DNA from: Mycobacterium sp. ITM-2016-00316
Lineage (GTDB): Bacteria; Actinomycetota; Actinomycetes; Mycobacteriales; Mycobacteriaceae
Length of the DNA stretch: 64,000 nt
NCBI RefSeq assembly: GCF_002968335.2
Contig: NZ_CP134398.1
Location: 3,782,001 to 3,846,000, forward strand
Direction of reading: 5' to 3'
The translations under genes and the position numbers were made by a program. Positions within the stretch are counted from its first letter, which is position 1. The number at the start of each line of letters is the position of its first letter. Under the pieces are notes generated by a model. That model was not told the origin of the DNA. It did no database searches and saw only the letters and a program-made list of their open reading frames with translations. Of the stretch, positions 1 to 8,715 are shown in pieces.

Positions 1-94
1 CCGTCGGTGGCCGAGGCGAGGCGCTCACAGTCTCGGACTATCGCATGCGCAGTCGCTCGCTTGGATGCGGCGCGCCCCGCGCCAACTGTTTCGA

Positions 95-373
95 CTACAG
101 CTCGCGAACCCGCCGCCACACCTGCCGGACATTGTGATTGTCGTAACCAACCGTCTTCGGCCCCTCACCGTCGAGCGGCTCAAGCACAAAACCCCGACTG
201 CCCAGCTCCTTCTCCCAATCCGGCTGATTCGGGCCCGCATCCACGATCCGCGCTACCCGCAGCCATGAGAAGTTGCCGTTCCACTTCACCACGTCATCCA
301 CCACGAGATCGCGCGGGTAAACCTCTTCAATCGGCCACGGCGCATCGGTCGGTCTCTGCATCGGTTCTTCCAT
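95..373 (-). CDS. hypothetical protein, 92 aa
   Basis: I do not recognise this protein. It is short, acidic to neutral, and rich in Trp and Val, with no signal peptide or membrane segment. The first half contains a VVDDVVKWNGNFSWLRVARI stretch and the C-terminus an RQVWRRVREL stretch. Codon use is typical of the GC-rich neighbours and the frame is open from an ATG at 373; a second in-frame ATG four codons later is possible. It lies 42 bp downstream of another short minus-strand frame, with which it may form a small operon. I see no homology clue to a function, so I treat it as a probable but unproven gene. Confidence 0.55.
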   Translation of the reverse strand: MEEPMQRPTDAPWPIEEVYPRDLVVDDVVKWNGNFSWLRVARIVDAGPNQPDWEKELGSRGFVLEPLDGEGPKTVGYDNHNVRQVWRRVREL

Positions 374-415
374 GGCAACGTGCCTACCACCGCTCGCCCA
401 GCGCCACCCGCGGTT

Positions 416-628
416 TTAAGAGACCCCGCGCAACGCCTCTGTGATCGCGGCGACCAGCTCGCCGACCGTCAGAATCCCCGACACCGAGAACATGTGTCCA
501 GATTCGACGTCCTGTCGCAGTGGAACCCCGGGTGCTGCCGCGCCTGGTCCCGCAGCCCGGCCGCGATCGCCCGCGCCTATCCGCTCCCGCAGCACCGCCT
601 CCCGGACCACGACATCCGCCAGTCGCAT
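416..628 (-). CDS. possible small hypothetical protein, 70 aa
   Basis: A 70-residue frame starting at an ATG at 628 and ending just upstream of the 92-aa gene. The N-terminus (MRLADVVVREAVLRERIGAG) and C-terminus (VSGILTVGELVAAITEALRG) read like real protein, with amphipathic helices; the middle is Ala/Gly/Pro-rich. There is no clear ribosome binding site. The open frame continues upstream to 808 but that extension is low-complexity Arg/Pro sequence and overlaps the tRNA, so I do not use it. I recognise no family. Confidence 0.35.
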   Translation of the reverse strand: MRLADVVVREAVLRERIGAGDRGRAAGPGAAAPGVPLRQDVESGHMFSVSGILTVGELVAAITEALRGVS

Positions 629-781
629 TACGCGCAGCGGCGGACGTCGTGGTCCGGATGCCCGGGCTGTGTTGCAGAAATTCTCGGGAGGCGTGATGGT
701 GCGGGATGATTTTGCGGGGAAAGTACGGGATTCGGCCCCTGGATAGCACTCAGGCCGGCGCTTGCGCGCCGGCCGTGGTTG

Positions 782-854
782 CTCCCCCGGATGGACTCGA
801 ACCATCAACCGTCCGATTAACAGTCGGAAGCTCTGCCAATTGAGCTACAGGGGA
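782..854 (-). tRNA. tRNA-Asn (anticodon GTT)
   Basis: Read on the minus strand this folds as a standard 73-nt tRNA. The 7-bp acceptor stem pairs TCCCCTG with CGGGGGA (one T-G pair), the D-arm begins TAGCTCAATTGGCAGAGC, the anticodon loop is CTGTTAA, and the T-arm contains GGTTCGAGTCC. The discriminator base is G at 782. The CCA end is not encoded (CAA follows). Anticodon GTT decodes Asn. The downstream side holds only the two unassigned short genes. Confidence 0.97.
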
Positions 855-984
855 ATGATGCGGAACAGACTCTAGCGTATGCACCCGGCTGCTCCCGAAT
901 CGCCATGTCAGACGCCCCTTCACCCGCGTTCCGGGTGCGTGAGGCAGGATATAAGCAATCTGTTGTCACCGTGAGGGGAGCCCT

Positions 985-1260
985 GTGTTCCGGTTCGTGT
1001 TCGTACTGGGGGTCGGCTATGTGTTGGGCGCGAAAGCGGGCCGGCGCCGATACGAGCAGATCTCTGCCACCTATAAAGCGGTCACCGAGAACCCGGCGAC
1101 CAAGGCCGTGCTGGACGCCGGGCGCCGCAAGGTGGCCGACCGGGTGTCACCCGATCCGGCGATGGTGAGATTGACGGCGATCGACGCCGAGACATCGGTG
1201 CTGCACCCCGAGCAGGTCGACGTCGAGACGCCGAACCCGCAGAACGGGAAGAGCTTCTAA
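985..1260 (+). CDS. small membrane-anchored protein, 91 aa (Rv2342-type)
   Basis: The protein starts with a short hydrophobic segment, MFRFVFVLGVGYVLGAKAGR, followed by a basic, charged region and a polar tail. This is the layout of YtxH-like small envelope proteins, and the position next to dnaG matches Rv2342 in M. tuberculosis. The start is a GTG at 985 with a good ribosome binding site (GAGGGGAG, 973-980). Residues 1-17 probably insert in the membrane with the rest cytoplasmic. The stop at 1258-1260 almost touches the stop of the convergent exported-protein gene. The function is unknown; family assignment is by layout and gene order only. Confidence 0.8.
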   Translation: MFRFVFVLGVGYVLGAKAGRRRYEQISATYKAVTENPATKAVLDAGRRKVADRVSPDPAMVRLTAIDAETSVLHPEQVDVETPNPQNGKSF

Positions 1261-1261
1261 C

Positions 1262-1552
1262 TCAGCCGAACGGGATGCTGGTGTTCCAGGTGTTGCCCGG
1301 GAAGATCGGCGAGGTGCAGAACCCGCCGTTGCACAGCCCGGCACCGGGGGTACCGACGGCCACACCGTTGCCGTTGGAGGTGGACAGGCAATTGCCGTCC
1401 TCCTTGTTGCCGAACCAGGCCAGGCAGGCCGGACCGGCCTGCGTGGAGGCGTCCGGAGTCGTCGAAAGTGCCAGCGCGGGCGCCGCAACGGCGGCGACCG
1501 CGAAGGCGCCGGCGAAGAGGAACTTGCGTGTCTGATCGCTCAGAGATGCCAC
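1262..1552 (-). CDS. small exported protein with four Cys, 96 aa
   Basis: Residues 1-29 form a clear Sec-type signal peptide: basic n-region (SDQTRK), hydrophobic core FLFAGAFAVAAVAAPALALS, then a small-residue cleavage region. The predicted mature part is about 67 residues, rich in Gly, Asn, Thr and Pro, with four cysteines (in the CLAWFG, GNCLS, GLCNG and GFCTS contexts) that could form two disulfides. The start is a GTG at 1552 preceded by AGAAAGG. It lies just upstream of dnaG in the minus orientation and converges with the plus-strand 91-aa gene. I know mycobacterial secreted proteins of this shape, but none with an assigned function. Confidence 0.8.
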   Translation of the reverse strand: MASLSDQTRKFLFAGAFAVAAVAAPALALSTTPDASTQAGPACLAWFGNKEDGNCLSTSNGNGVAVGTPGAGLCNGGFCTSPIFPGNTWNTSIPFG

Positions 1553-1607
1553 GGCGAAGCCTTTCTAGACAGTTAGCTGCGCACTCACTGTAACGCGTGC
1601 GTCACGA

Positions 1608-3557
1608 TCATGCAGTCAAGTCATCACCGCTGGCCTGCTCCAGCAGGCTGCGGCGGTAGGTCTCCATGGCCACCAGGTCCCCGAACAGGGCGTGGTACTC
1701 GTCGCTGTTGTCCACCGGGGACATCCGCTGCAGCTTCGACTTGACCTCGGCGATCTGGCGGCCGACCGACACTTCCTGCAGCCGGGCCAGCACCCCGGAG
1801 ATGTAGCGGGCCAGCTTCTCGTCGTCCTCGATCCGGATGGCGTCCACCGAGAGCTCGTTGATCAGGTTGGCCGCCTCCGGTGAACCGGCCATATCGCGCA
1901 CGGTGTCGATCCACTGGCCGCCCGAGAGCCCGGACGTCATGCCGCCGGCGGCGGCGATCGCCGTGCGCACCGCGGCATAGCCGGGATGGGTGAAATTCTC
2001 GACCGACAGGCTGTCGAACACCGGCCCGGCCAGCCCCGGATACTGCAGCGCCGACTTGAGCGCCTCGCGCTGGGGCCGCAGGATCGGGTCCCGCGGATCG
2101 GGACGCGACACCGACACCTGAGGCCGTGACGGCGGTTCGGCGCCGGAGCGCCGGTTCGAGGTCGCCGCGCCACGACCATTGGTGCGTCCGCCCTTGCGGC
2201 CGGCTTCCTCACGGACCCGGCCGAGCACCTGGCCGACGTCCTGCCAGCCCACCCAGCCGGCCAACTGGCGGGCGTACTCGTCGCGCAGCGTCGGATCCTT
2301 GATGCGCGCCACCATCGGGACACAGCGCCGCAGCGCCGACACCCGGCCCTCGGCGCTGTCCAGATCGTGATCGGCCAGCGCGGTGCGGATGGCGAACTCG
2401 AACAACGGGGCGCGGCGGGCCACCAGGTCACGCAGCGCACCGTCACCGGAGCGCAGCCGCAGATCGCAGGGATCCATCCCGTCGGCGGCCACCGCGACAA
2501 ACGACTGCCCCGCCAGGTTCTGCTCACCCTCCAGGGCCTTCACCGCGGCGGCCCGGCCTGCGGCGTCGCCGTCGAACACGTAGATGAGCTCGCCCCGGAA
2601 GAAGTTGTCGTCCATCATGAGTCGGCGCAACATCGAGAGGTGCTCGTCACCGAACGCGGTACCGCAGGCGGCGACCGCGGTGGTCACCCCGGCCTGGTGC
2701 ATGGCCATCACGTCGGTGTAGCCCTCGACCACGACGGCCTGATGCCCCTTGGCGATATCCCGCTTGGCCAGGTCCAGACCGAACAGCACGTGAGACTTCT
2801 TGTACAGCACCGTTTCCGGGGTGTTGACGTATTTGGCTTCCATATGGTCGTCATCGAAGAGTCGCCGCGCCCCGAACCCGATGGTCTCCCCCGATGACAC
2901 CCGGATCGGCCACAGCAACCGGCGGTGGAACCGGTCCATCGGGCCGCGTTTGCCCTCCCGGCTCAGCCCGGCCGCCTCCAGCTCCTTGAACTCGAAACCC
3001 TTGCGCAGCATGTGCTTTGTCAAGGTGTCCCAGCCCGACGGCGCGTAACCGCAGCCGTACTTGGCGGCGGCCTCACCGTCGAAGTTGCGCTCGATCAGGT
3101 ACTGGCGGGCCGGTGCGGCCTCCTCGGAGCGCAGGGCCTCGGCGTAGAACTCCTGGGCGGCGGCGTTGGCGGCGATCAGCCGGCTGCGGCTGCCCCGGTC
3201 GCGCTGCACGTGGGTGGCCGAGGCCCCGGTGTAGGTGACGGTGTAGCCGACCTTGTCGGCGAGCAGTTCCACGGCCTCGACGAACGTGACGTGTTCGATC
3301 TTCTGCAGAAAGGCATACACGTCACCGCCCTCTCCGCAGCCGAAGCAGTGGAAGTGCCCGTGGTTGGGCCGCACGTGGAAGGACGGGGATTTCTCGTCGT
3401 GGAACGGGCAGAGCCCCTTCAGCGAGTCCACCCCGGCCTTGCGCAGCTGGACGTAGTCGCCCACCACATCTTCGATGCGGACACGTTCGCGGATGGCGGC
3501 GATATCGCGATCGGGGATGCGGCCCCGGCCACCCCGTGACGTGTCGATACCGGCCAT
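1608..3557 (-). CDS. dnaG: DNA primase DnaG
   Basis: This primase lays down RNA primers at the replication fork for DnaE and is recruited by DnaB. At 649 residues it has the normal mycobacterial length. The N-terminal CHC2 zinc finger is visible as CPFHDEKSPSFHV followed by CFGCGEGGD (residues about 48-80). The TOPRIM catalytic core has VVEGYTDVMAMHQAG with the conserved Glu, and a later YVFDGDAAGRAA motif with the Asp pair. The C-terminal 150 residues are the helicase-interaction region. The start is an ATG at 3557 (MAGIDTSRGGRGRIPDRDI). The gene follows dgt with a 20-bp gap and probably shares its transcript. Confidence 0.98.
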   Translation of the reverse strand: MAGIDTSRGGRGRIPDRDIAAIRERVRIEDVVGDYVQLRKAGVDSLKGLCPFHDEKSPSFHVRPNHGHFHCFGCGEGGDVYAFLQKIEHVTFVEAVELLADKVGYTVTYTGASATHVQRDRGSRSRLIAANAAAQEFYAEALRSEEAAPARQYLIERNFDGEAAAKYGCGYAPSGWDTLTKHMLRKGFEFKELEAAGLSREGKRGPMDRFHRRLLWPIRVSSGETIGFGARRLFDDDHMEAKYVNTPETVLYKKSHVLFGLDLAKRDIAKGHQAVVVEGYTDVMAMHQAGVTTAVAACGTAFGDEHLSMLRRLMMDDNFFRGELIYVFDGDAAGRAAAVKALEGEQNLAGQSFVAVAADGMDPCDLRLRSGDGALRDLVARRAPLFEFAIRTALADHDLDSAEGRVSALRRCVPMVARIKDPTLRDEYARQLAGWVGWQDVGQVLGRVREEAGRKGGRTNGRGAATSNRRSGAEPPSRPQVSVSRPDPRDPILRPQREALKSALQYPGLAGPVFDSLSVENFTHPGYAAVRTAIAAAGGMTSGLSGGQWIDTVRDMAGSPEAANLINELSVDAIRIEDDEKLARYISGVLARLQEVSVGRQIAEVKSKLQRMSPVDNSDEYHALFGDLVAMETYRRSLLEQASGDDLTA

Positions 3558-3577
3558 CCGGGCAGTCTATCGGCCCG

Positions 3578-4855
3578 TCACAAGGGTCTGGGTGAGCGCA
3601 CTTCGTGCACTCGCTCCAGCCGGGACTCGGTGTAGGACGCGATCTGGTCGATCACCACACGCAGCCGGGATCCGTCGTCGGCGGCCTCGGCGAATTCGAG
3701 CGCGAACTGCGGGTCCAGACCGCTGGGCGCCTGCGCCCACAGCGCGAGCGCGACCTCCCGGATGAGCGTGCGCTGGTCGGCCTGCACCTGCAGGTGACGG
3801 TGGTCGGACATGATGAATTGCAGGGCCAGCATCTTGAGCACGGCCACCTCGGCGCGGACCAGACCCGGGACCTGCAGATCGGTGTCGAACCGGCGCAGCG
3901 GTCCGGGGCCCGCCGCGGCGCGGGTGTGCGAGATCGCGGCGTTGGCGAAGCGGCCGACGAACTCGCTGGTCAGATTCTTCAGGGCCACCGACGCCGTCAA
4001 CGTGCCGTCGTACTTGCCGACCGCCTCGACGACCGGCATCTCCGACAGCCTCGACGACGCGTCGAGCAGTTCGTCATGGCTGATCGCCGGGAACGCCTTC
4101 GCGCCCAGGTCCGCCAGCGCGGTGGCGGCATCGGCGTCGGCCAGCACCCGCAGGTCGATGCGCCCGGAGATGACGCCGTCCTCGACATCGTGCACCGAGT
4201 AGGCGACATCGTCGGCCCAGTCCATCACCTGGGCCTCCAGGCATGGCCGTCCGGCGGGTGCCCCGTCGCGCAACCAGCCGGCGGCGACGAGGTCGTCGCT
4301 GTAGAAACCGAACTTCCTGGGGTTCTCGGCACGGGTCCACGGGTACTTGGTGACCGCGTCCAGCGCCGCCCTGGTGAGGTTCAGTCCCGCGGAACGGCCC
4401 TCGGCGTCAAGCACTTTGGGTTCCAGTCGGGTCAGGATCCGCAGATTCTGGGCGTTGCCCTCGAATCCGCCGAACGCGTCGGCGATCTCGTTGAGCGCGC
4501 GTTCACCGTTGTGCCCGTAGGGCGGGTGGCCGATGTCGTGGGCCAGCCCGGCCAGATCGACCAGATCCGGGTCACACCCCAGCCCGACGGCCATGCCGCG
4601 GCCGATCTGGGCCACCTCCAGGGAGTGCGTCAGCCGGGTGCGTGGGGTGTCACCGTGCCGGGGACCGACCACCTGGGTCTTGTCGGCGAGCCTGCGCAAC
4701 GCGGCGCTGTGCAGCACGCGGGCGCGGTCCCTGGCGAAGGCGGTGCGGTGCTCGGTGTCGGTCCCGGGCAGCGCGCTACCCTTCGGCGACTCCGGCACCA
4801 GCCGCTGCCGGTCGAAGTCGTCGTAGGGGTCGGATGTGTCACGTTGCGTTGCCAC
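3578..4855 (-). CDS. dgt: deoxyguanosinetriphosphate triphosphohydrolase-like protein Dgt
   Basis: An HD-domain dNTPase that hydrolyses dGTP (and related dNTPs) to the nucleoside and triphosphate. The HD signature is present as [14 protein letters not shown] and, further on, [15 protein letters not shown], giving the metal-binding His and Asp residues; a third metal ligand region is in [18 protein letters not shown] place the start at the GTG at 4855 ([19 protein letters not shown]), giving 425 residues, the usual length. The frame is open to 5221 but that extension overlaps the divergent TPM gene and has non-protein-like composition. It lies immediately upstream of dnaG, as in other mycobacteria. 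Confidence 0.95.
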   Translation of the reverse strand: MATQRDTSDPYDDFDRQRLVPESPKGSALPGTDTEHRTAFARDRARVLHSAALRRLADKTQVVGPRHGDTPRTRLTHSLEVAQIGRGMAVGLGCDPDLVDLAGLAHDIGHPPYGHNGERALNEIADAFGGFEGNAQNLRILTRLEPKVLDAEGRSAGLNLTRAALDAVTKYPWTRAENPRKFGFYSDDLVAAGWLRDGAPAGRPCLEAQVMDWADDVAYSVHDVEDGVISGRIDLRVLADADAATALADLGAKAFPAISHDELLDASSRLSEMPVVEAVGKYDGTLTASVALKNLTSEFVGRFANAAISHTRAAAGPGPLRRFDTDLQVPGLVRAEVAVLKMLALQFIMSDHRHLQVQADQRTLIREVALALWAQAPSGLDPQFALEFAEAADDGSRLRVVIDQIASYTESRLERVHEVRSPRPL

Positions 4856-4936
4856 CGCCGCACAGTCTGCCAGCAGCGCTGCCGCCGTTCGGACATGCCG
4901 CCGTCGCGGAGCGCCCGTGTTCACTAGATTGACGGC

Positions 4937-6961
4937 ATGCGTATCGCCCGTTTGCTCAGTGTGGCCCTCGCGGTACTGACCGCCGGCCTCCTGCTCGCAC
5001 CCGCCGCCGCGGGGCAGCCGCCGTTCCGGCTGGCCAGCTATGTGGTGGATGAGGCGAACGCGCTGAGCGCCTCCGACATGACCGAGGTGACCCAGGCGAT
5101 CGACAAGCTCTACACCGACCGCAAGGTCCGGCTCTGGGTGGTGTTCGTCGACTCGTTCTCCGGTTCGCCGGCCGCGGACTGGGCCCGGGCCACCATGCGG
5201 ACCAGCGATTTCGGCGACCACGACGCGCTGCTGGCGGTGGCCACGACCGACCGCGCCTACGCGCTGCTGGCGCCCACCGCGGCGGCCGGCGGTGTCGATG
5301 TGGATGCCCTGCGCCGCAATCAGGTTGAGCCCGCGCTGCGCGCCCAGCAGTGGGCCGAGGCGGCGATCGCGGCGGCCGAGGGTCTCGACGGGCCCGCCGG
5401 CTCGTCCTCGACGTCGTCGGGATCCTCTGATTCCGAACTGAACTGGTTCGGTGTGCTGGTGATGCTGGCCGTCATCGCAGCGGCGGTGGCCGGCCTGTTG
5501 CTGTGGTCCCGGCGCCGCAAGCGCAAGCGCCGGGAGGCCGATCTCGCGGCCGCCCAGCGCATCGATCCGGCCGACCCGAGCGCGCTGGCGGCGGTGCCGC
5601 TGGACACCCTCGACGAGCTGTCCCGCTCCATCGTGGTCGAGGTCGACAACGCGGTGCGCACCAGCGAGAACGAACTGGCGCTGGCCGTCGAGGAGTTCGG
5701 CGAGAAGGAGACCGCACCGTTTCGCACCGCGGTCAGCGCCGCGAAGACGACGCTGGCCCAGGCGTTCAACGTGCGCCAGATCCTCGACGATGCGGTGCCC
5801 GAAACCCCGCAGCAGCGCCGCGATCTGCTGACCAGGGTGATCGTGGCGGCGGCCAAGGCCGATCGCGAACTCGACCGGCAGCGCGAGGCGTTCTCGCAGC
5901 TACGCGATCTGGTGATCAACGCGCCCACCCGGCTCGACGCACTCACCCAGCAGATGGTCGATCTCACCGCCCGCCTCGCGCCGGCCGAACAGACGCTGGC
6001 CACCCTGCATCAGCAGTTCTCCCCCACGGCGCTGAACTCGGTGACCGGCAACGCCGAAACCGCCAAGCACCGGCTGGCCTTCGCCGATCAGAACATCACC
6101 AACGCCCGGACGCTGGTGGCGCGGCCGGCGGGACGCCAGGGCGGGCTCGTCGACTCGATCCGGGCGGCCGAGTCGGCGCTCGGCCAGGCCAGGACCATGC
6201 TGGACGCCATCGACAGCGCCACCACCGATATCAACCGCGCGATCGCCACCCTGCCCGATGCGATCACCGACATCCAGAACGGCATCAAGGCCGCCGGTAA
6301 CCAACTGGCGCAAGGTGGTATCACCGGCGCCGAAGCCCTGACCGCCGCCCGCGATGCCGCGACCCGCGCGGTCACCGAAGCGCAGGCCAACGGCGGCACC
6401 GACCCGCTGGGCGCCTTCACCGCGCTGACCCAGGCCGACGCCGACCTGGACCGGCTGCTGGACAGCGTCGCCGAGGAGCGCGCGGCCGGCGAACGGCTAC
6501 GCCGCGCGTTCGAACAGGCGTTGTTCTCCGCGCAGTCCCGGGTGCGCGGTGTCTCGGATTTCATCGATACCCGCCGCGGCAGCATCGGACCCGAGGCACG
6601 CACCCGGCTCGCCGAAGCCGTGCGCCAACTGCAGGCCGCACAGGACAAGCAGGGCACCAATCTGCCCGAGGCGATCGCGCACGCCAACGGTGCGGCGATG
6701 CTCGCCGGGCAGGCCCAGACGATCGCCAACAGCGATGTCGCCAAAACTCAACAGCAGTACAACAATTACGGCGGTTTCGGTGGCGGTGGCGGCTCGAATA
6801 CCGGCGCGATGATCGGCGGCATCATCATCGGCAACATCCTGTCCGGGGCGCTGCGCGGAGGTATGGGTGGCGGCGGCGGATGGAGTTCCACCACGTTCGG
6901 CGGCTCCGGCGGCGGAGGGTTCAGTGGGGGCGGGATGAGCGGTGGCGGCGGTCGGTTCTAG
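4937..6961 (+). CDS. TPM-domain membrane protein with Gly-rich tail (Rv2345-type)
   Basis: A 674-residue exported protein. Residues 1-26 are a signal peptide ([20 protein letters not shown]). Next comes a TPM (DUF477) domain, recognisable from [14 protein letters not shown] and the [18 protein letters not shown] strand-turn. A single transmembrane helix (about residues 174-194, [20 protein letters not shown]) is followed by a basic stop-transfer stretch RRRKRKRRE. The remaining 450 residues are mostly long Ala/Gln-rich helices, probably coiled coil. The last 60 residues are Gly/Ser-rich with repeated GGGG blocks. By topology the TPM domain faces outward and the helical part inward. The role in mycobacteria is not settled. 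It is divergent from dgt with an 81-bp gap. Confidence 0.9.
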   Translation: MRIARLLSVALAVLTAGLLLAPAAAGQPPFRLASYVVDEANALSASDMTEVTQAIDKLYTDRKVRLWVVFVDSFSGSPAADWARATMRTSDFGDHDALLAVATTDRAYALLAPTAAAGGVDVDALRRNQVEPALRAQQWAEAAIAAAEGLDGPAGSSSTSSGSSDSELNWFGVLVMLAVIAAAVAGLLLWSRRRKRKRREADLAAAQRIDPADPSALAAVPLDTLDELSRSIVVEVDNAVRTSENELALAVEEFGEKETAPFRTAVSAAKTTLAQAFNVRQILDDAVPETPQQRRDLLTRVIVAAAKADRELDRQREAFSQLRDLVINAPTRLDALTQQMVDLTARLAPAEQTLATLHQQFSPTALNSVTGNAETAKHRLAFADQNITNARTLVARPAGRQGGLVDSIRAAESALGQARTMLDAIDSATTDINRAIATLPDAITDIQNGIKAAGNQLAQGGITGAEALTAARDAATRAVTEAQANGGTDPLGAFTALTQADADLDRLLDSVAEERAAGERLRRAFEQALFSAQSRVRGVSDFIDTRRGSIGPEARTRLAEAVRQLQAAQDKQGTNLPEAIAHANGAAMLAGQAQTIANSDVAKTQQQYNNYGGFGGGGGSNTGAMIGGIIIGNILSGALRGGMGGGGGWSSTTFGGSGGGGFSGGGMSGGGGRF

Positions 6962-6976
6962 GGCTGCCCGTCCGGA

Positions 6977-7495
6977 TCATCGGTTGTCGCCGTCGCCGCC
7001 CTCACGCTCGCCCAAGCTCTGATAGCCCGCGCCGAGATCGTGGATCCGGGCTGCGATGCCGTTCATATCGGCGTTGGACCGGCGCAAAATCTCGGCGACT
7101 TCGCCGACACCGCGTGACACCACCGCGATGAGGGCGCACTCACCGGCCGCGTTGGGCGGCACGCTGGCCGCGGCGCTCGACACCCACTGTTTGACCGCGT
7201 CCAGGTCCCGCCGCCCCGCCACCACCACCTGCGCCGACCGGTCCACCTCGGATCCGAGGCGCCGATCGAGTTCGGCGAGCCCGCCGATCGTGCCGACGAG
7301 CCGTTCGTTGCGACCCGAGTAGGCCTCGGCCGCGGCGCCCGTCCAATGCTCACCGGGCGCGGTCGAGGCGACCACGCGATGCAACTCGTCGAGTGTGCCG
7401 CTGCGGTCGAACTCCGCCCCACCGACCGGTGTGCCCTCGCCGAGCGTCGCGCGGGCGCTGTCCCACGTCGAAAGAAATGCCCCCAGAACGCTGAT
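6977..7495 (-). CDS. EspA/EspE-like ESX secretion-associated protein, apparent ATC start
   Basis: Residues resemble the N-terminal domain of EspA/EspE-type ESX-secreted proteins: a WTGAAAEAYSGRNERL motif (the WxG-containing turn), then GLAELDRRLGSEVDRSAQVV and RRDLDAVKQWV helices. The full domain clearly begins upstream, with SVLGAFLSTWDSARATLGEG directly continuous in frame. No ATG, GTG or TTG exists between the upstream in-frame stop (7520-7522) and a TTG at 7384 that would delete the first 37 residues. The best placed initiator is ATC at 7493-7495, six bases after AAAGGGGG. With that start the protein has 172 residues. Alternatives are initiation at TTG 7384 (135 aa) or a silenced gene. 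It is convergent with the TPM gene. Confidence 0.75.
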   Translation of the reverse strand: MSVLGAFLSTWDSARATLGEGTPVGGAEFDRSGTLDELHRVVASTAPGEHWTGAAAEAYSGRNERLVGTIGGLAELDRRLGSEVDRSAQVVVAGRRDLDAVKQWVSSAAASVPPNAAGECALIAVVSRGVGEVAEILRRSNADMNGIAARIHDLGAGYQSLGEREGGDGDNR

Positions 7496-7608
7496 CGCCG
7501 CCCCCTTTGATCCCTCGACTCACATCCTAAATGAGCCCAGAGTGCCTCCGGCGCAGTAATTCGGGCTACCTGCTGAGCTGGTCGGCGAGCTTGTCCTGAC
7601 CATTTGTC

Positions 7609-7670
7609 GGCGAGCGTGCGTGTCTGCTGGCAGACACGCCGCGTGCCCAGCCGAGTCTGCGCACGCTCAC
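7609..7670. repeat. 62-bp palindromic element, left copy, DUF559 unit 1
   Basis: Outer arms GAGCGTGCG (7612-7620) and CGCACGCTC (7660-7668) are inverted. An inner hairpin GTGTCTG-CTGG-CAGACAC lies at 7620-7637. Its reverse complement aligns without gaps to 8645-8706, with near-identity except in two short central stretches. The stop codon of the adjacent nuclease-like gene (7667-7669) lies in the outer arm. Confidence 0.9.
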
Positions 7671-8554
7671 GCCACTGCGGAACGCGACAACTCGAACTCC
7701 AGGCGTCTCAGGAAGTCGCCCGACCGTCGCCGGACATCGTCGGCCACGATCGACAACAGGGTCCAACCCATTTCCTGCAGGGCGGCACGCTTCTGCCGGT
7801 CCCGAACGAAGCTGGCGGGGTCGCTGTGCCAGTCGAAGCCGTCGTACTCGACGGCCAGCTTGTGGAGCGGCCAGGCAAAATCGAGCCGCCAATGCCGTCC
7901 CGAGCGGTCGATGATCTCGTACTGGAGATCCGGCATCGGCAGTTTCCCGTCGAGCATCACCAGACGCGCTTCGCTTTCCATAGGTGACTCCGCAGCAGCC
8001 GCCGCATGCGGAACCAGCTCCCGCACATGGACAATGCCGCGGCGTCCATGTTGTTCCGATACCGCATCGAACAGCTGTCCGCGATCACAGGTGCCAGTCC
8101 GCAATGCCGCATCCAGAGTCGCCAACGCACGCGGACGACGCAGAGCGCGGGCGACTTCGACCGCCGTCCACGCCGCAGTTGTGGCCCGTCGACCGTCGAC
8201 CGTCGCGAGCGGCGCACCGTCGCGGCGGTGGATGATCACGCCATCAGAAGCCCTCAGCTGATGGCCATCCGGATCGAGCACATGCAGGTCAATGACGTCT
8301 TCGGTGTCGAAACCATATGCCGCAGCTGCTGTTCCGAGGCAGATGGCGATGGGGACACCCGCCCGCAGGTCCAGTCCGCGGAGACGGGTGAGGTTGTCCG
8401 GTTCCTCACCGGAGTACACGCCCGGCCACACCTTGATCAGCTCGCCCGTCCGGATCCCGGTGTCGAGCCGACTGCGGCTCAACACGTTCAGGAGTTGGGC
8501 GGTGGTGGCGACCCCACCCTGGCGCGCGAGCAATGCGGCAACGTCGTCGGGCAT
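7667..8554 (-). CDS. AbiEi-like/DUF559 nuclease-fold protein, 295 aa
   Basis: The N-terminal 90 residues look like the winged-helix region of AbiEi-type antitoxins (GGVATTAQLLNVLSRSRLDTGI, then LIKVWPGVYSG). The C-terminal 110 residues are a DUF559 domain, a Vsr-like PD-(D/E)XK nuclease fold: an E in SPMESEARLVML, the core WRLDFAWPLHKLAVEYDGFD, then a DRQKRAALQEMGWTLLSI helix-strand. These give the expected Glu, Asp and Glu residues. Nuclease activity is inferred, not shown. The gene sits alone between two inverted 62-bp palindromic elements (7609-7670 and 8645-8706). A second, divergent family member at 23891 is packaged in the same way. There is no linked toxin gene, so an antitoxin role is unsupported. 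Confidence 0.88.
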   Translation of the reverse strand: MPDDVAALLARQGGVATTAQLLNVLSRSRLDTGIRTGELIKVWPGVYSGEEPDNLTRLRGLDLRAGVPIAICLGTAAAAYGFDTEDVIDLHVLDPDGHQLRASDGVIIHRRDGAPLATVDGRRATTAAWTAVEVARALRRPRALATLDAALRTGTCDRGQLFDAVSEQHGRRGIVHVRELVPHAAAAAESPMESEARLVMLDGKLPMPDLQYEIIDRSGRHWRLDFAWPLHKLAVEYDGFDWHSDPASFVRDRQKRAALQEMGWTLLSIVADDVRRRSGDFLRRLEFELSRSAVA

Positions 8555-8644
8555 GCAGCCGATCGTCGGTCAGGCGGGCCGGCCTGCACGACCCCCGTCA
8601 TCACATCTGGGGATGAATCGGCGACTGTGCACAACGCTGCCGCC

Positions 8645-8706
8645 GCGAGCGTGCGTTATCTCGGCTCCCGCTGCGGCGTGTCTGCCAACAGACACGCACG
8701 CTCGCG
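8645..8706. repeat. 62-bp palindromic element, right copy, DUF559 unit 1
   Basis: Perfect 12-bp outer inverted arms lie at 8644-8655 (CGCGAGCGTGCG) and 8695-8706. The inner hairpin GTGTCTG-CCAA-CAGACAC is at 8678-8695. It is the inverted counterpart of 7609-7670 and lies between the 5' end of the DUF559 gene and the 3' end of glyS. Confidence 0.9.
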
Positions 8707-8715
8707 GGAAGTGGG

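Noticed and set aside
1..900. Prophage or integrative element at tRNA-Asn
   Set aside because: No integrase, no tRNA 3'-end duplication and no phage-like genes are visible within the window; only two short unassigned frames lie beside the tRNA.
4856..5221. N-terminal extension of Dgt to 547 residues
   Set aside because: The extension overlaps the signal-peptide region of the divergent TPM gene, has low-complexity composition, and the GTG at 4855 gives the family length.
6760..6958. Gly-codon-rich repeats at the end of the TPM gene as a CRISPR or tandem-repeat locus
   Set aside because: They are simply GGC/GGT codons of a poly-Gly/Ser protein tail, with irregular spacing and no spacers.
7609..7670. 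The palindromes beside the DUF559 genes as simple transcription terminators
   Set aside because: No T-run follows them, they occur as inverted pairs on both sides of the gene, one copy lies upstream of a start codon, and copies within a pair are conserved over 62-63 bp, far more than a terminator needs.
7667..8554. Type IV toxin-antitoxin system (AbiE)
   Set aside because: The N-terminal region resembles AbiEi antitoxins, but there is no AbiEii nucleotidyltransferase gene beside either copy and both proteins continue into a DUF559 domain.
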